Assembly (NCBI GenBank): GCA_020348385.1
Contig: CP070750.1
Coordinates: 2,809,405 to 2,857,966, forward strand
Reading direction: 5' to 3'
Origin: Candidatus Aminicenantota bacterium
GTDB taxonomy: Bacteria; Acidobacteriota; Aminicenantia; Aminicenantales; Aminicenantaceae
DNA: 48,562 nucleotides
Within the stretch, counting starts at the first letter, position 1; each line of letters begins with the position of its first letter. Both the position numbers and the translations under genes were made by a program. The notes beneath the pieces were generated by a model that worked only from the letters and a program-made list of their open reading frames with translations, was not told where the DNA came from and did not search any database. Shown here one piece after another: positions 26,034-35,067 of the stretch.

Positions 26034-27176
26034 ATGAAAAAAATATGCAACCTTGGTTTATGTGCGCTGCTGATATTGGGATTGGCGGTTTCAGCCGCAC
26101 CTGCTGCACAGGATAAGGAAACACAAGATGTGGTCCAGGATGATCGATCTTCCGCAATCAAGGAATTGACGATCAGGAACTCGGGATTTCGGTCCAGATC
26201 GACCATCGTCATAAGGTACCGGGAAAAAGACAAAAAGATCGTCGAGGTCATCGAGAATGGCAAAAAGCTTTCTCCCTCGGAATTTTCGCGTTATGAATCT
26301 GCCATGCGCAAAATATTGGAACTCCCCCAGATCGATCGGCTTCTTCCCGAAATCGACAGAGCCAGGCGTAGGGCAGAGTCTCCCCGAGTTTCCGAAGAGT
26401 CAAAGATCCGTGAGATGCTGGAACTGAGGAGAAGGTTGAACGGACTGGAATCGGATGTGGCTCGGCGATATCGAGATTTAACCGAACTTCAACTCATGAA
26501 CCAATTGAATAGAATGACTGAAAAAATAAGTGAATCCGATGAGTTGTCTCAACAAGAAAAAATCCAGCAGATCAAGGAAGTTTTGGAAAAAATACACGCA
26601 ATGGAACGGGCGAAAAAAGAAGGGGATCGGCGCAGAAGGCTGGCGGAAATCGAAACTGCCAATGTGGCAAGAAGGTTAATCGCAGAAATAAATAAATCAG
26701 AGGACCTGTCCCGTGAAGACAAGATAAAAGAGATCCAGGAGCTCCTCCAGCGGTCACGTGCAATGGATCTCATGAGAGAAGAGAGAAGGCAGCGCGATTT
26801 GGTTGAATTCGAAGCTGCTAACACGATGAGAAGAATGCTGCAGGATATCGCCAAACAAAAGGATTTATCGGATCAAGAGAGAGAAAAAGAATTTCAGCGT
26901 GTGTTGCAGGAAGCAGAAAAAATGCAATCGGAGAGCATGAAACGCATGATCGGCATCGAAAAATTCAAATTCGATCTGCACCTTCTTTTAAAGAAAGAAG
27001 GACTTTTGCCAGAGGGAAAGGCCGAGTTTATTTTAAGATCAAAAGAATGTCTGATCAATGGGAAAAAATTGCCCGATATTATCCATGAAAAAATCCTACA
27101 GCTTTGTGAAGAAAGTATCGGAAAAAAGTTCGAAAGAGATACAAAAATCATCCTTCAACTAAATGAGGACAGCTGA
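26034..27176 (+). CDS. secreted coiled-coil repeat protein with BlaR1/M56-accessory-like modules
   Basis: 380 residues; GGAGAATAAA precedes ATG 26034. A signal peptide covers 1-25. Residues 58-95 (VIRYREKDKKIVEV, then ENGKKLSPSEFSRYE) and 313-375 (LHLLLKKEGLLPEG, INGKKLPDIIHEKI) resemble modules I know from secreted accessory proteins of BlaR1/M56-type genes in Bacteroidetes and Acidobacteria. Between them lie three charged helical repeats of about 53 residues at roughly 149-202, 203-255 and 256-305, each with a (D/E)LSxxE(K/R) core (DELSQQEK, EDLSREDK, KDLSDQER). Function unknown; it is divergent from the LytS kinase. Confidence 0.8.
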   Translation: MKKICNLGLCALLILGLAVSAAPAAQDKETQDVVQDDRSSAIKELTIRNSGFRSRSTIVIRYREKDKKIVEVIENGKKLSPSEFSRYESAMRKILELPQIDRLLPEIDRARRRAESPRVSEESKIREMLELRRRLNGLESDVARRYRDLTELQLMNQLNRMTEKISESDELSQQEKIQQIKEVLEKIHAMERAKKEGDRRRRLAEIETANVARRLIAEINKSEDLSREDKIKEIQELLQRSRAMDLMREERRQRDLVEFEAANTMRRMLQDIAKQKDLSDQEREKEFQRVLQEAEKMQSESMKRMIGIEKFKFDLHLLLKKEGLLPEGKAEFILRSKECLINGKKLPDIIHEKILQLCEESIGKKFERDTKIILQLNEDS

Positions 27177-27335
27177 TAGAAAGTGAGAACTGAAGATTTC
27201 AGGGTTTTCCTTCTGTTGACCTTCCCCCTGAGTCTGTGATACGTTCAGCTCCGGTGTCAATTGCTCTACAACCAAGTTTTTCAACACTGAGTTTTCAGGA
27301 ATCTAGAAATGTGCTGAATAGTACGGAGTTTTATA

Positions 27336-27914
27336 ATGCATAAAAAATCACAAATTATCCTTTGGTTGGTACTTTTGACATTCACTACCCCCCTTGTTTG
27401 GACAGAATATCAGGATCTAAGTCAGTATGAAAAACTCAAAAATCCACAAATCCGGAAAATGCCGGATAAGCAGAAAATGCTCGTCGTTGAAAAGACAGGC
27501 GATCCTAATGTTACCGCGGGAGAGGCTTTTCAACTGCTGTTTAGCACATTTTTCAAATTGCCGGGTGTCAAAATGGCTCCTCCTCGAGCCCGTTGGTTGA
27601 ACACACTTACAGATCCCCGGAATGAATGGGTAGGTTTGTATGCTCTTCCCCTACCGGAATCAGTGGACTCACTGCCTGCTGGTGTGGAAGGCGTAAAGAT
27701 CGACTTTTGGGAGTACGGAGAGGTGGCGGAAATTCTCCATGTCGGTGCCTATAGCGAGGAAACGCCTACCATAGAAAGGATCATCGCTTATATAGCGGCT
27801 CAAGGTTATGAAATAGCAGGCCCTCATGAGGAAGAATACATCAGAGGACCCGAATCAGGCCCGGATTCTTCCAAATACATGACGATCATTCGGTACCAAG
27901 TCAGCAAAAAATAA
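27336..27914 (+). CDS. exported GyrI-like (SOUL/effector-binding fold) protein
   Basis: 192 residues with a CGGAG site 9 bases before ATG 27336. Residues 1-23 are a signal peptide or anchor. The remainder matches the GyrI-like small-molecule-binding fold: KMLVVEKTGDPN at the start, FWEYGEVAEILHVGAYSEE in the middle, then GYEIAGPHEEEYIRGPESGP with the conserved Glu. This domain usually sits in the cytoplasm as the effector-binding half of AraC/MerR regulators or as a gyrase inhibitor. An exported version suggests ligand binding or hydrolysis in the periplasm. It follows the coiled-coil gene by 159 bases on the same strand. Confidence 0.78.
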   Translation: MHKKSQIILWLVLLTFTTPLVWTEYQDLSQYEKLKNPQIRKMPDKQKMLVVEKTGDPNVTAGEAFQLLFSTFFKLPGVKMAPPRARWLNTLTDPRNEWVGLYALPLPESVDSLPAGVEGVKIDFWEYGEVAEILHVGAYSEETPTIERIIAYIAAQGYEIAGPHEEEYIRGPESGPDSSKYMTIIRYQVSKK

Positions 27915-27940
27915 CAGGACGCTTCCTCTTTTTCCACAAA

Positions 27941-28531
27941 TTATTTATTTTCAACAAATTCTTTGATCGTTTGCCCTGATGTCGTTTGAAAGTTCGGATT
28001 GAGTTTGATCAATTCCTGCCATACCTGCAGAGCCGCATCTCGATTCCCCAGATCATAAAACTGGACGATCCCTTTGTTGAAACGAGCTTGTTCATGCTGT
28101 GGATCCAACTCAATAGCCTTATCGAATGAAGAAATGGCCTCAGAAGGGTTCCCACTGCGCCGGTACATGACTCCCAAATCAGTCCAGACATTTGCATTAT
28201 TCGGATTAAGGCTAAGATACTTCGAGTAAGCTTGGATGGCATCTTGAAATTTGCCCGTGTCAAAATAAAGATTACCCAATTCCAACCAAGCTGCCGTGTT
28301 GTTAGGATTGTTTTCGACCTCCCTTTCAAGAGCGAGCATCCGGCCAGACTGATCCATGGATACACCCTGACTTGAACTCGAGGGGTTGATTTGTCTGACC
28401 CCTAAGGAACCCGATTTGTATAAACTGTACACATTTCCGAGAATGAATCCGACAATCAGGGCCACAAGACCGATGATGAGAGCCGTATTCAAGGTAATAT
28501 ATTTGACTTCTACCTCTTTGACTTTTTTCAT
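27941..28531 (-). CDS. membrane-anchored TPR protein
   Basis: 196 residues from ATG 28531, preceded by TAGGAGTTGTC; the open frame is 25 codons longer but unsupported. One transmembrane helix at about 14-36 is followed by a Ser/Pro-rich linker (44-60) and about three tetratricopeptide repeats (66-180), for example AAWLELGNLYFDTGKFQDAI and NVWTDLGVMYRRSGNPSEAI. TPRs are protein-binding scaffolds; the C-terminal domain probably faces the periplasm. It is divergent from the M24 peptidase and shows no clear operon partner. Confidence 0.88.
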   Translation of the reverse strand: MKKVKEVEVKYITLNTALIIGLVALIVGFILGNVYSLYKSGSLGVRQINPSSSSQGVSMDQSGRMLALEREVENNPNNTAAWLELGNLYFDTGKFQDAIQAYSKYLSLNPNNANVWTDLGVMYRRSGNPSEAISSFDKAIELDPQHEQARFNKGIVQFYDLGNRDAALQVWQELIKLNPNFQTTSGQTIKEFVENK

Positions 28532-28609
28532 GACAACTCCTAAGACTATTAATTCTATAATACTTCTATGAAAAATGCCAATTTCATTTCTTTTTTGAGG
28601 CGTCATTCA

Positions 28610-28637
28610 TTGACCTGGCCATCGATACCATGATACT
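28610..28637 (+). promoter_or_regulatory. predicted promoter for the M24 peptidase
   Basis: TTGACC at 28610-28615 and GATACT at 28632-28637 are 16 bases apart, 24 bases before the ATG at 28662. The hexamer match is moderate. Confidence 0.3.
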
Positions 28638-28661
28638 CTCAGTCCAAAATGGAGGCATAAC

Positions 28662-29942
28662 ATGGCGTTGAAAAGACGGGATTTTCTCAAATATTCTGCC
28701 GGGACGGCTGGAACAGCGCTGGCGTCGGTAGCCTGTGCTCCCAAGGATAAAACATCTTCTGATAAATCTTCGGATAAACCTTTCAAAGAGCTTCAGCCGA
28801 TCACTGGCGATGTTGTTCCGATTTCCGATGAGGAGCGTTTGGGCCGGATTGAAAAGGCCAAACGCTTAATGGTGGAAAACGAAATAGAAGCTATTTATTT
28901 AGAAGCCGGCACCAGTATGTTCTACTACACAGGAGTCCGTTGGTGGAACAGCGAAAGAATGTTCGGACTCGTCATCCCGTCCAATGGAGATATTGCCTGG
29001 AGCTGCCCAGCTTTTGAGAAAGACAGAGCCCTGGAGCTGATCCGGTTTGGAGACGATATCCGTACATGGGAGGAAAATGAAAGCCCTTACAGGAGGATTG
29101 CGGAAATACTGCAGGATAGGGGAGTCCGGGATGGAAAGGTCGGGATGGAGGAGAGAGTCCGTTTTTTCCTGTACGATGGAATCAGAAAGGAAGCGCCGCA
29201 TTTGGAGTATATCAGTGCCGATCCTGTCACCATCGGCTGCCGGGTGATCAAGTCTCCGTCAGAAATTGCCCTGATGCAGAAGGCCAATGATATCACCATC
29301 AAGGCCTACAAGGCTTCTCTCGCTCGATTGGAAAAGGGGATGACCAAGGATGATTTCCGTGCCATTTCCTCTGCTGCTCATAGTGCCTTAGGTGTCAGTG
29401 GGGGCATTGGAGCCCAGATAGCAGAGGCTTCTGCTAATCCGCACGGTAGCATCAAACACATAGAATTAAAGGAAGGGGATATCGTCCTGATGGATGGCGG
29501 ATGCAATGTCGATGGGTACAGGTCGGATATCAGCCGAACCATTGTGTTCGGAGAACCGAGTAAAAGACAAAGAGAAATGTGGAATCTTGCCAAAAAGGCT
29601 CAGGAAGCAGTGTTTGCGACAGCGGGTGTGGGCGTCCCGTGCGAGAATGCAGATGCAGCTGCGCGCCAAGTGTATATCGATTATGGTTTTCCCGGTGGCT
29701 ATGAACTCCCCGGTTGTCCCCATAGGGCAGGCCATGGTATCGGGCTTGACGGGCATGAATGGACTTACCTGGTCAAGGGAAACGAAACACCGATGAAACC
29801 GGGTATGTGCTTTACCAACGAACCCATGCTCGTGATCCCAGGTGAGTTCGGGGTAAGGTTAGAGGATGATTTTTATATCACAGACAAGGGGCCCCGATAT
29901 TTCACGACTCCCAGTCCATCGATAGACAAGCCCTTCGCCTAA
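28662..29942 (+). CDS. Tat-exported M24 family metallopeptidase (Xaa-Pro aminopeptidase-like)
   Basis: 426 residues; TGGAGG lies 6 bases before ATG 28662. A Tat-type lipoprotein signal (KRRDFLK at 4-10, Cys25 after SVA) directs export. The creatinase-like N-terminal domain (about 55-200) is followed by the pita-bread domain with all five metal ligands: Asp278 (LMDGGC), Asp289 (SDISRT), His358 (HRAGHGIG), Glu387 (TNEPM) and Glu401 (RLEDD). The family cleaves the first residue from peptides with proline at position two, or dipeptides. Its export suggests periplasmic peptide trimming together with the S9, S41 and DUF885 enzymes of this window. Confidence 0.92.
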   Translation: MALKRRDFLKYSAGTAGTALASVACAPKDKTSSDKSSDKPFKELQPITGDVVPISDEERLGRIEKAKRLMVENEIEAIYLEAGTSMFYYTGVRWWNSERMFGLVIPSNGDIAWSCPAFEKDRALELIRFGDDIRTWEENESPYRRIAEILQDRGVRDGKVGMEERVRFFLYDGIRKEAPHLEYISADPVTIGCRVIKSPSEIALMQKANDITIKAYKASLARLEKGMTKDDFRAISSAAHSALGVSGGIGAQIAEASANPHGSIKHIELKEGDIVLMDGGCNVDGYRSDISRTIVFGEPSKRQREMWNLAKKAQEAVFATAGVGVPCENADAAARQVYIDYGFPGGYELPGCPHRAGHGIGLDGHEWTYLVKGNETPMKPGMCFTNEPMLVIPGEFGVRLEDDFYITDKGPRYFTTPSPSIDKPFA

Positions 29943-30026
29943 ACCTGACGATTGCTGAATCTTTTTATTTTTCGGTTCTTTTGTTAAAATTTTAGTTTTT
30001 TTTTAATGGGGGAGTAACCATTTTAT

Positions 30027-30061
30027 CGGTATTACCGTATATAATTATATCGGTATTACCG
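30027..30061 (+). promoter_or_regulatory. paired palindromic operators flanking a -10 box, unit C
   Basis: CGGTATTACCG occurs twice as a perfect 11-base palindrome, at 30027-30037 and 30051-30061, centres 24 bases apart. A consensus TATAAT lies between them at 30040-30045. Site 1 falls in the -35/-10 spacer and site 2 covers the expected transcription start; the PadR ATG is 18 bases beyond site 2. No good -35 hexamer is visible. This is the layout expected for autorepression by the PadR encoded just downstream. Confidence 0.75.
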
Positions 30062-30079
30062 ACAAAGAGGATTGCGACA

Positions 30080-30415
30080 ATGAAAGAACTGACAAAATTG
30101 GAAGAATTGGTCATGATGGCGATCTGGCGGCTTAAGGAAGACGCATACGGAGTACAGATCAAAAGTAAGGTCAAGGAAATCGGAAGTAGGGAATATTTTT
30201 ATAACACATTGTATACCACCTTCGATCAATTAGCTAGAAAGGGATTTATCACAAAACATTTCGGGGAACCGTCGGCAGTACGCGGCGGTAAAAGAAAGGT
30301 TTATTTTCATATAACCAAAGAGGGGAGAAGCGCGCTGGTAAATGCCTTTAAGCGGCACAACCGTATTTGGGCGGGGATCGATGAGAAATCCTTCCGAAAA
30401 GAATATTCAGGATGA
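30080..30415 (+). CDS. PadR family transcriptional regulator (unit C)
   Basis: 111 residues from ATG 30080, preceded by AAGAGGATTGCGACA. It contains helix 1 (LTKLEELVMMAIWRLKEDAYG), recognition region FYNTLYTTFDQLARKGFITK, wing VRGGKRKVYFHIT and a C-terminal dimerisation helix with W101. Its TGA overlaps the permease ATG (GGATGAAC). Its DNA site is very probably the palindrome pair in its own promoter, the best operator candidate in the window. Confidence 0.93.
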   Translation: MKELTKLEELVMMAIWRLKEDAYGVQIKSKVKEIGSREYFYNTLYTTFDQLARKGFITKHFGEPSAVRGGKRKVYFHITKEGRSALVNAFKRHNRIWAGIDEKSFRKEYSG

Positions 30416-32961
30416 ACAAAAATAGAAGGAAAATACCAAAAATTCCGTTTTGGTTTCTTAAACAAATTTATTCCTTCGATAGCGCAGACGCCTACTCCGG
30501 CGATATCGAAGAAGAGTTTGCTGAGATCCAAAAATGCCAAGGTAGAACCAAGGCAAAACGCTGGATCTGGTCCCACGCCATTGCCGCTATTCCCCGATGG
30601 GGACATCATTTAGTTACATGGAGAACGACCATGTTCAAAAATTATTTCAAGATCGCATTAAGAAATTTTCTAAGACACTTGGGGTATACTTTCATTAATG
30701 TAGCAGGCTTGGCCATTGGGATTACGTGTTGTATCTTAATCATGCTGTGGGTACAGGATGAGCTGAGTTTTGACCGATTCCATGAAAATGCCGACGACCT
30801 GTATGTTGCCACATTCAGTAACGGTAGCAAAGTCACACCTACAGCTCTTTCCGGTTTCCTGAAAACAGAGTATCCAGAGATTATCCTCACATCCCGTTAT
30901 TCCGCCCAAGGAAGGGATCTGTTGAAATACGAGGATACGGATATTTACCAAGAAGGCGGCGTGATGGTGGACCCGGATTTTTTGAACATGTTCACTCTTC
31001 CCTTATTAAAAGGCAATCCTGAAATAGCCCTGGATGATCCCAATTCCATTCTTTTATCGGAACAGGTCGCAAAGAAATTATTCGACACATCGGATCCCCT
31101 TGGCCAAATATTGACCTATAACACGCGTGTGGATTTAAAAGTCACTGGTGTGTTCGAAGACTATCCATCCAATTCGCACATGCAATTCCAGTATATTCTC
31201 CCGCTTGAATTGGCAAAGATACATAATCGGAATCTCAACACATGGGAAGTCAACAACATCCGGACCTATGTGCAGCTCCGCAAAAACACACCTGTCGAGG
31301 ATGTCGATGCAAAAATCACAGATGTTGTGGAAAGGCACCGGCCTCAGGATAAACGTTCCATGTCCCTTCAACCTATCACCCGAGTTCATCTCAATCCCTA
31401 TCACCATTCCGGTGGAGCTATCCTGTATGTGTACCTGTTTTCTGCTATGGCTTTTTTCATCCTTCTCATCGCCTGCATCAACTTCATAAACCTCACAACC
31501 GCCAGATCATCGAATCGCGCAAGGGAAGTCGGCATCCGGAAAACCGTCGGCGCATTTCGATCTCACCTGATCCGTCAGTTTTTCAGCGAATCCATTGTCC
31601 TGACTATGATCGCTTCTGGCCTGGCCATGGGTTTGGTTTTCTTTTTCCTCCCGATGTTCAACAGCCTGACAGGAAAAACATTTACATGGGAGTTATTGAT
31701 CCAGCAGGCCGTTGTTGCGGGCATTTTTGTGATCATCTTCCTCACCGTGATACTAGCAGGCAGTTATCCTTCCCTTGTGCTTTCCCGGTTTCAACCGGTG
31801 AATGTGCTGAAGGGAGGACGACTTACAGGAGCGAAAGGATCGCTATTCAGGAAGGTGTTGGTTGTGCTGCAGTTTTCGCTCTCCATATTCCTGATACTCG
31901 GCACCTTGATGATATTCAGGCAGGTCCATTATCTCAGAGCGCATGATGTGGGGTATGACCGGGAAAATATTGTCTATTTCGGCATTGGCAGCCGGTTCCG
32001 TCAGAATTACGACACCATCAAAACAGCATTGCTATCCCACTCAAACATACAGAATGTCACATTGACAGATATCGCACCCTACAGATGGCAATCGAATGCG
32101 GGTTATGGGGATGTTCACTGGGAAGGCAAAACAAACCAGCAGGTGAAGATGGTCATGATGAATGTGGATTATGACTATCTGGATACTTTCGGACTCACAA
32201 TGGCCCAAGGCCGTTTTTTCTCGCAAGACTATTCCACGGATGCATCCGACGCTTATGTGGTCAACCAGGCGGCAGTCAGAGCCATGGAGATGGACGATCC
32301 CATCGGCAAGGAACTCAAAGTCTGGGATCTGAACAAGCGGATCATCGGTGTCGTTCAGGATTACCATTTTGAATCTCTCCATAACGAGATCATCCCGATG
32401 GCCATGAGGATAGATCCGAATTGGCATAACCAAGCATGCGTTCGAATATCCCCTTATCGCATACCGGATACTTTAGCGTTTTTGGAAAGCAAGTGGAAAG
32501 AAATATACCCAGAGTATCCTTTCGAATACCGTTTCCTGGACGATACCATCGCAAACCAATATCGCTCTGAGCAGGCAATCGGAAGGATCGTCACCGTGTT
32601 CACCATCCTAGCCTTGTTTATTTCTTGTTTAGGCATATTTGGCTTGTCTTCCTATACGGCCGAACAGCGCACAAAAGAGATCGGGATACGAAAGGTGTTG
32701 GGTGCCACTGTTTCGAGCATTATCAGGCATATATCCAAGGAGTTTGTTGTGCTTATCGTGATTGCCAATGTCATCATCTGGCCTTTGGCTTATTTCGCCC
32801 AGAGCCGATGGCTGCAGACCTTTGCTTATCGAATCAACATAGGCTGGTGGACATTTATCCTGACAGGTATCGTCGTCCTCGTGCTGTCTCTCTTGACAGT
32901 GAGCTGGCAGATCATACGTGCCGCCACAGCAAATCCAGTCGATTCCCTGCGGTACGAATAG
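30412..32961 (+). CDS. orphan FtsX/MacB-type permease with prefix domain (unit C)
   Basis: 849 residues, the shortest of the six prefixed permeases. The prefix holds SGDIEEEFAEI at about 29-39; unlike its paralogues it lacks the PPR start (IPKIPFWFLKQ instead) and has WIW in place of WY at 51-53. The permease proper begins at Met74 (MFKNYFKIALRN). FtsX blocks have EVGIRK at about 371-376 and EIGIRK at about 755-760, and the chain ends NPVDSLRYE. A 4-base overlap couples it to the PadR gene. It is the only unit in the middle of the window, followed 79 bases later by an unrelated secreted protein gene. Confidence 0.9.
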   Translation: MNKNRRKIPKIPFWFLKQIYSFDSADAYSGDIEEEFAEIQKCQGRTKAKRWIWSHAIAAIPRWGHHLVTWRTTMFKNYFKIALRNFLRHLGYTFINVAGLAIGITCCILIMLWVQDELSFDRFHENADDLYVATFSNGSKVTPTALSGFLKTEYPEIILTSRYSAQGRDLLKYEDTDIYQEGGVMVDPDFLNMFTLPLLKGNPEIALDDPNSILLSEQVAKKLFDTSDPLGQILTYNTRVDLKVTGVFEDYPSNSHMQFQYILPLELAKIHNRNLNTWEVNNIRTYVQLRKNTPVEDVDAKITDVVERHRPQDKRSMSLQPITRVHLNPYHHSGGAILYVYLFSAMAFFILLIACINFINLTTARSSNRAREVGIRKTVGAFRSHLIRQFFSESIVLTMIASGLAMGLVFFFLPMFNSLTGKTFTWELLIQQAVVAGIFVIIFLTVILAGSYPSLVLSRFQPVNVLKGGRLTGAKGSLFRKVLVVLQFSLSIFLILGTLMIFRQVHYLRAHDVGYDRENIVYFGIGSRFRQNYDTIKTALLSHSNIQNVTLTDIAPYRWQSNAGYGDVHWEGKTNQQVKMVMMNVDYDYLDTFGLTMAQGRFFSQDYSTDASDAYVVNQAAVRAMEMDDPIGKELKVWDLNKRIIGVVQDYHFESLHNEIIPMAMRIDPNWHNQACVRISPYRIPDTLAFLESKWKEIYPEYPFEYRFLDDTIANQYRSEQAIGRIVTVFTILALFISCLGIFGLSSYTAEQRTKEIGIRKVLGATVSSIIRHISKEFVVLIVIANVIIWPLAYFAQSRWLQTFAYRINIGWWTFILTGIVVLVLSLLTVSWQIIRAATANPVDSLRYE

Positions 32962-33040
32962 CTCCATCACTCTCCAGGCCTTCATTCGCGATGAACCCTT
33001 TTGAATCTAAATCGTAATATGGAGGGAGAAGAGGATAATC

Positions 33041-34153
33041 ATGCAAAAATCAACTCGGTTCTTTGCTTTTGGCATTATAATTGTATTTTTCGCTCATCTT
33101 TTAGTTCTTTCTGCCCAAGATCCCCTAATGGATGTTGACAAACCTTCGACTCTGGACAAATATGACTTGGTCGCAAGAGGAAAGATGTCCCAAGGCAGAG
33201 GATTGCGGCCTGTTCAGATCGCCCGATTGGACAATAACGGTGAAATTCTTTTTGCCTGTGTAGAAGGGAAAACCTTAGAGCAGCTGAAATCGACTGGGAT
33301 TGTATGCCAACAAAGTCAGTTGGAACTGCTTGTCGATTGGAACTTGCTGGAATATGACAGAAAAAATAGAACCTATAAAACGACGATCCATGTGTATGGG
33401 ACAGATAAAGCTGCCTCTATACGCAAGAAGGTAGGAACAAAGGTGATACAGTTGACAGCCACATTAGATGCCGACCTGGCTTCAATCAAAAATTTTCTCG
33501 AAAGGATCGATAGGGAAAAAAACCTGTTTGCGATTCTCTATGGTTATGTTCTTCACAGCTATACAATGCACCAGCTAGGAGAAGAGATCTACCAGAAACC
33601 TCAGTTATCTGTAGAGCATCCTTTTTGGAAAGGTTACGCATGGGCTATCTATCCCAGAAAAAAATTTCCAACAGGCGTTACCTTCTTGCCGGTCGAAGGA
33701 AATCAGTTTTTTTTCGTATCTGCCGCAACAATGCCGAAACTTGACCTCAGACAGGTTATGGCCTTTGTGAAAGATGTGGCGATCGATAACAAAGTCGATG
33801 ATCCAGAGCTAAAAAAATCCCTTTCAGTTTTTAACCTATGCAATGAGGAGGGAAAGTTAACCATACCCATTATTGAGAAGGAATGGTCCACAAAACTGGA
33901 AAACATGGCCAAAAAAGTCTATGCCAAAACGATCGAACTCGCGGAGTCTGAAAAGATGAAAGACCTTCTCGGCATGGAAACCCAAGCCCAGGCCGCCATG
34001 TTTCTCCATTATGAGATCAGATATGCTTTCTTGAATTATCTATTGGAACAAGGGATGATCGAGGCACCGGTCGATTTCAAAAATGCGGACAACAACAGCC
34101 CAACGGATGGGAGAAATCTGGTATTTTTGATAAAAACCGAGAAGTCAGACTAA
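33041..34153 (+). CDS. secreted protein of unknown function
   Basis: 370 residues with a purine-rich site (AGAGGATAATC) before ATG 33041. A signal peptide covers about 1-25, ending near LSAQD. The mature chain is soluble and mixed alpha/beta, with no motif I can assign. Two segments stand out: an N-terminal stretch (EILFACVEGKTLEQLKSTGI, then SQLELLVDWNLLEYD) that could be a winged-helix-like fold, and a late helix-rich part. It follows permease C but with a 79-base gap, so linkage is possible, not shown. The stop codon overlaps the convergent aspartic protease gene by 4 bases. Confidence 0.7.
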   Translation: MQKSTRFFAFGIIIVFFAHLLVLSAQDPLMDVDKPSTLDKYDLVARGKMSQGRGLRPVQIARLDNNGEILFACVEGKTLEQLKSTGIVCQQSQLELLVDWNLLEYDRKNRTYKTTIHVYGTDKAASIRKKVGTKVIQLTATLDADLASIKNFLERIDREKNLFAILYGYVLHSYTMHQLGEEIYQKPQLSVEHPFWKGYAWAIYPRKKFPTGVTFLPVEGNQFFFVSAATMPKLDLRQVMAFVKDVAIDNKVDDPELKKSLSVFNLCNEEGKLTIPIIEKEWSTKLENMAKKVYAKTIELAESEKMKDLLGMETQAQAAMFLHYEIRYAFLNYLLEQGMIEAPVDFKNADNNSPTDGRNLVFLIKTEKSD

Positions 34154-35001
34154 TATTTTTCGAGATGAATTCTTTTTCTCTTGTAATCGAAAATAACATT
34201 GAAATTCTGAAAAAATTTATTCCCTACGATTCCAGCATATTTCGTTACCGCAAATAGACCTTTTTTTGATGTCGAGATGAAAATTTCCATGTCATCACAT
34301 TGAAATTGCCCGATCCGGACAAATTTGGCCAGGGAAGAAGTAGCCGTGTGCAATGCGGCCTGTGTTTTAAACTTTTTTTCCGTTCCTTTTTCCACAAAAG
34401 TATCAAGACCATGTTTTTCTGCCAAAGGAGAATTGATGAGTACATTGATCGGAGCTCCCGTGTCGATCACGAATTCCCCCTCAATTTTTTTCCCTCCCGC
34501 GAAAGTTATCGCCAACAGAACACTGGAAACCAATGAATTCACCTCGATTCCCACATCATCACCTTCCGGATATGTAACAAATTCCTCCCTGTCGAATAGG
34601 GAAAGCAGTCTGTTTTCATAATCGATTCTCACTGTATACCGATGGAGAATATCATTGCCGATCACCCCATCGACCTTTTGGCCAAGCGACTTGGATAGGG
34701 ATTCTCTTGGATTAACATGATAATCATCGATTTTGAGCTTTTGTGATCCTAATTGAAGAGTTATGGTTTTATCTCTGTTGGCATATCCCAATGCATTCTT
34801 TCCAAATGTTGTCGTCTGGCAGCCTGTATCGAACAACAAAGATAAGGATCCGGAATGTTCGATAGGCACATCAAAAACGATATACCCGGATTTGAGATCA
34901 AAAGGAATAAGGGCAAAAGGGGAGAGATTTTTAGTTTGACCCATAATAAAAAATGGAAGGAAAATGATTGTAAATATAGTGATGGGAATGAGTTTTTTCA
35001 C
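34150..35001 (-). CDS. secreted two-lobed retropepsin-like aspartic protease
   Basis: 283 residues with a signal peptide (1-22). Two catalytic triads are visible: LLFDTGC with Asp58 and VIDTGAP with Asp180, each followed by a hydrophobic pattern. The first lobe also contains VDGVIGNDIL (110-119), equivalent to the GIIG-type signature of bacterial retropepsins, and the end contains AGIVGNKFF in the second lobe. Having both lobes in one chain makes an internally paired, pepsin-like enzyme; single-lobe homologues act as dimers. Export suggests periplasmic proteolysis. It is the last gene of the minus-strand run from 36785. Confidence 0.82.
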   Translation of the reverse strand: MKKLIPITIFTIIFLPFFIMGQTKNLSPFALIPFDLKSGYIVFDVPIEHSGSLSLLFDTGCQTTTFGKNALGYANRDKTITLQLGSQKLKIDDYHVNPRESLSKSLGQKVDGVIGNDILHRYTVRIDYENRLLSLFDREEFVTYPEGDDVGIEVNSLVSSVLLAITFAGGKKIEGEFVIDTGAPINVLINSPLAEKHGLDTFVEKGTEKKFKTQAALHTATSSLAKFVRIGQFQCDDMEIFISTSKKGLFAVTKYAGIVGNKFFQNFNVIFDYKRKRIHLEKY

Positions 35002-35067
35002 ATAATTAATAACAGTACCATTTTCTGATTTGTTGCACGGTCACTCATACCGCAGTGGATTTCGACA

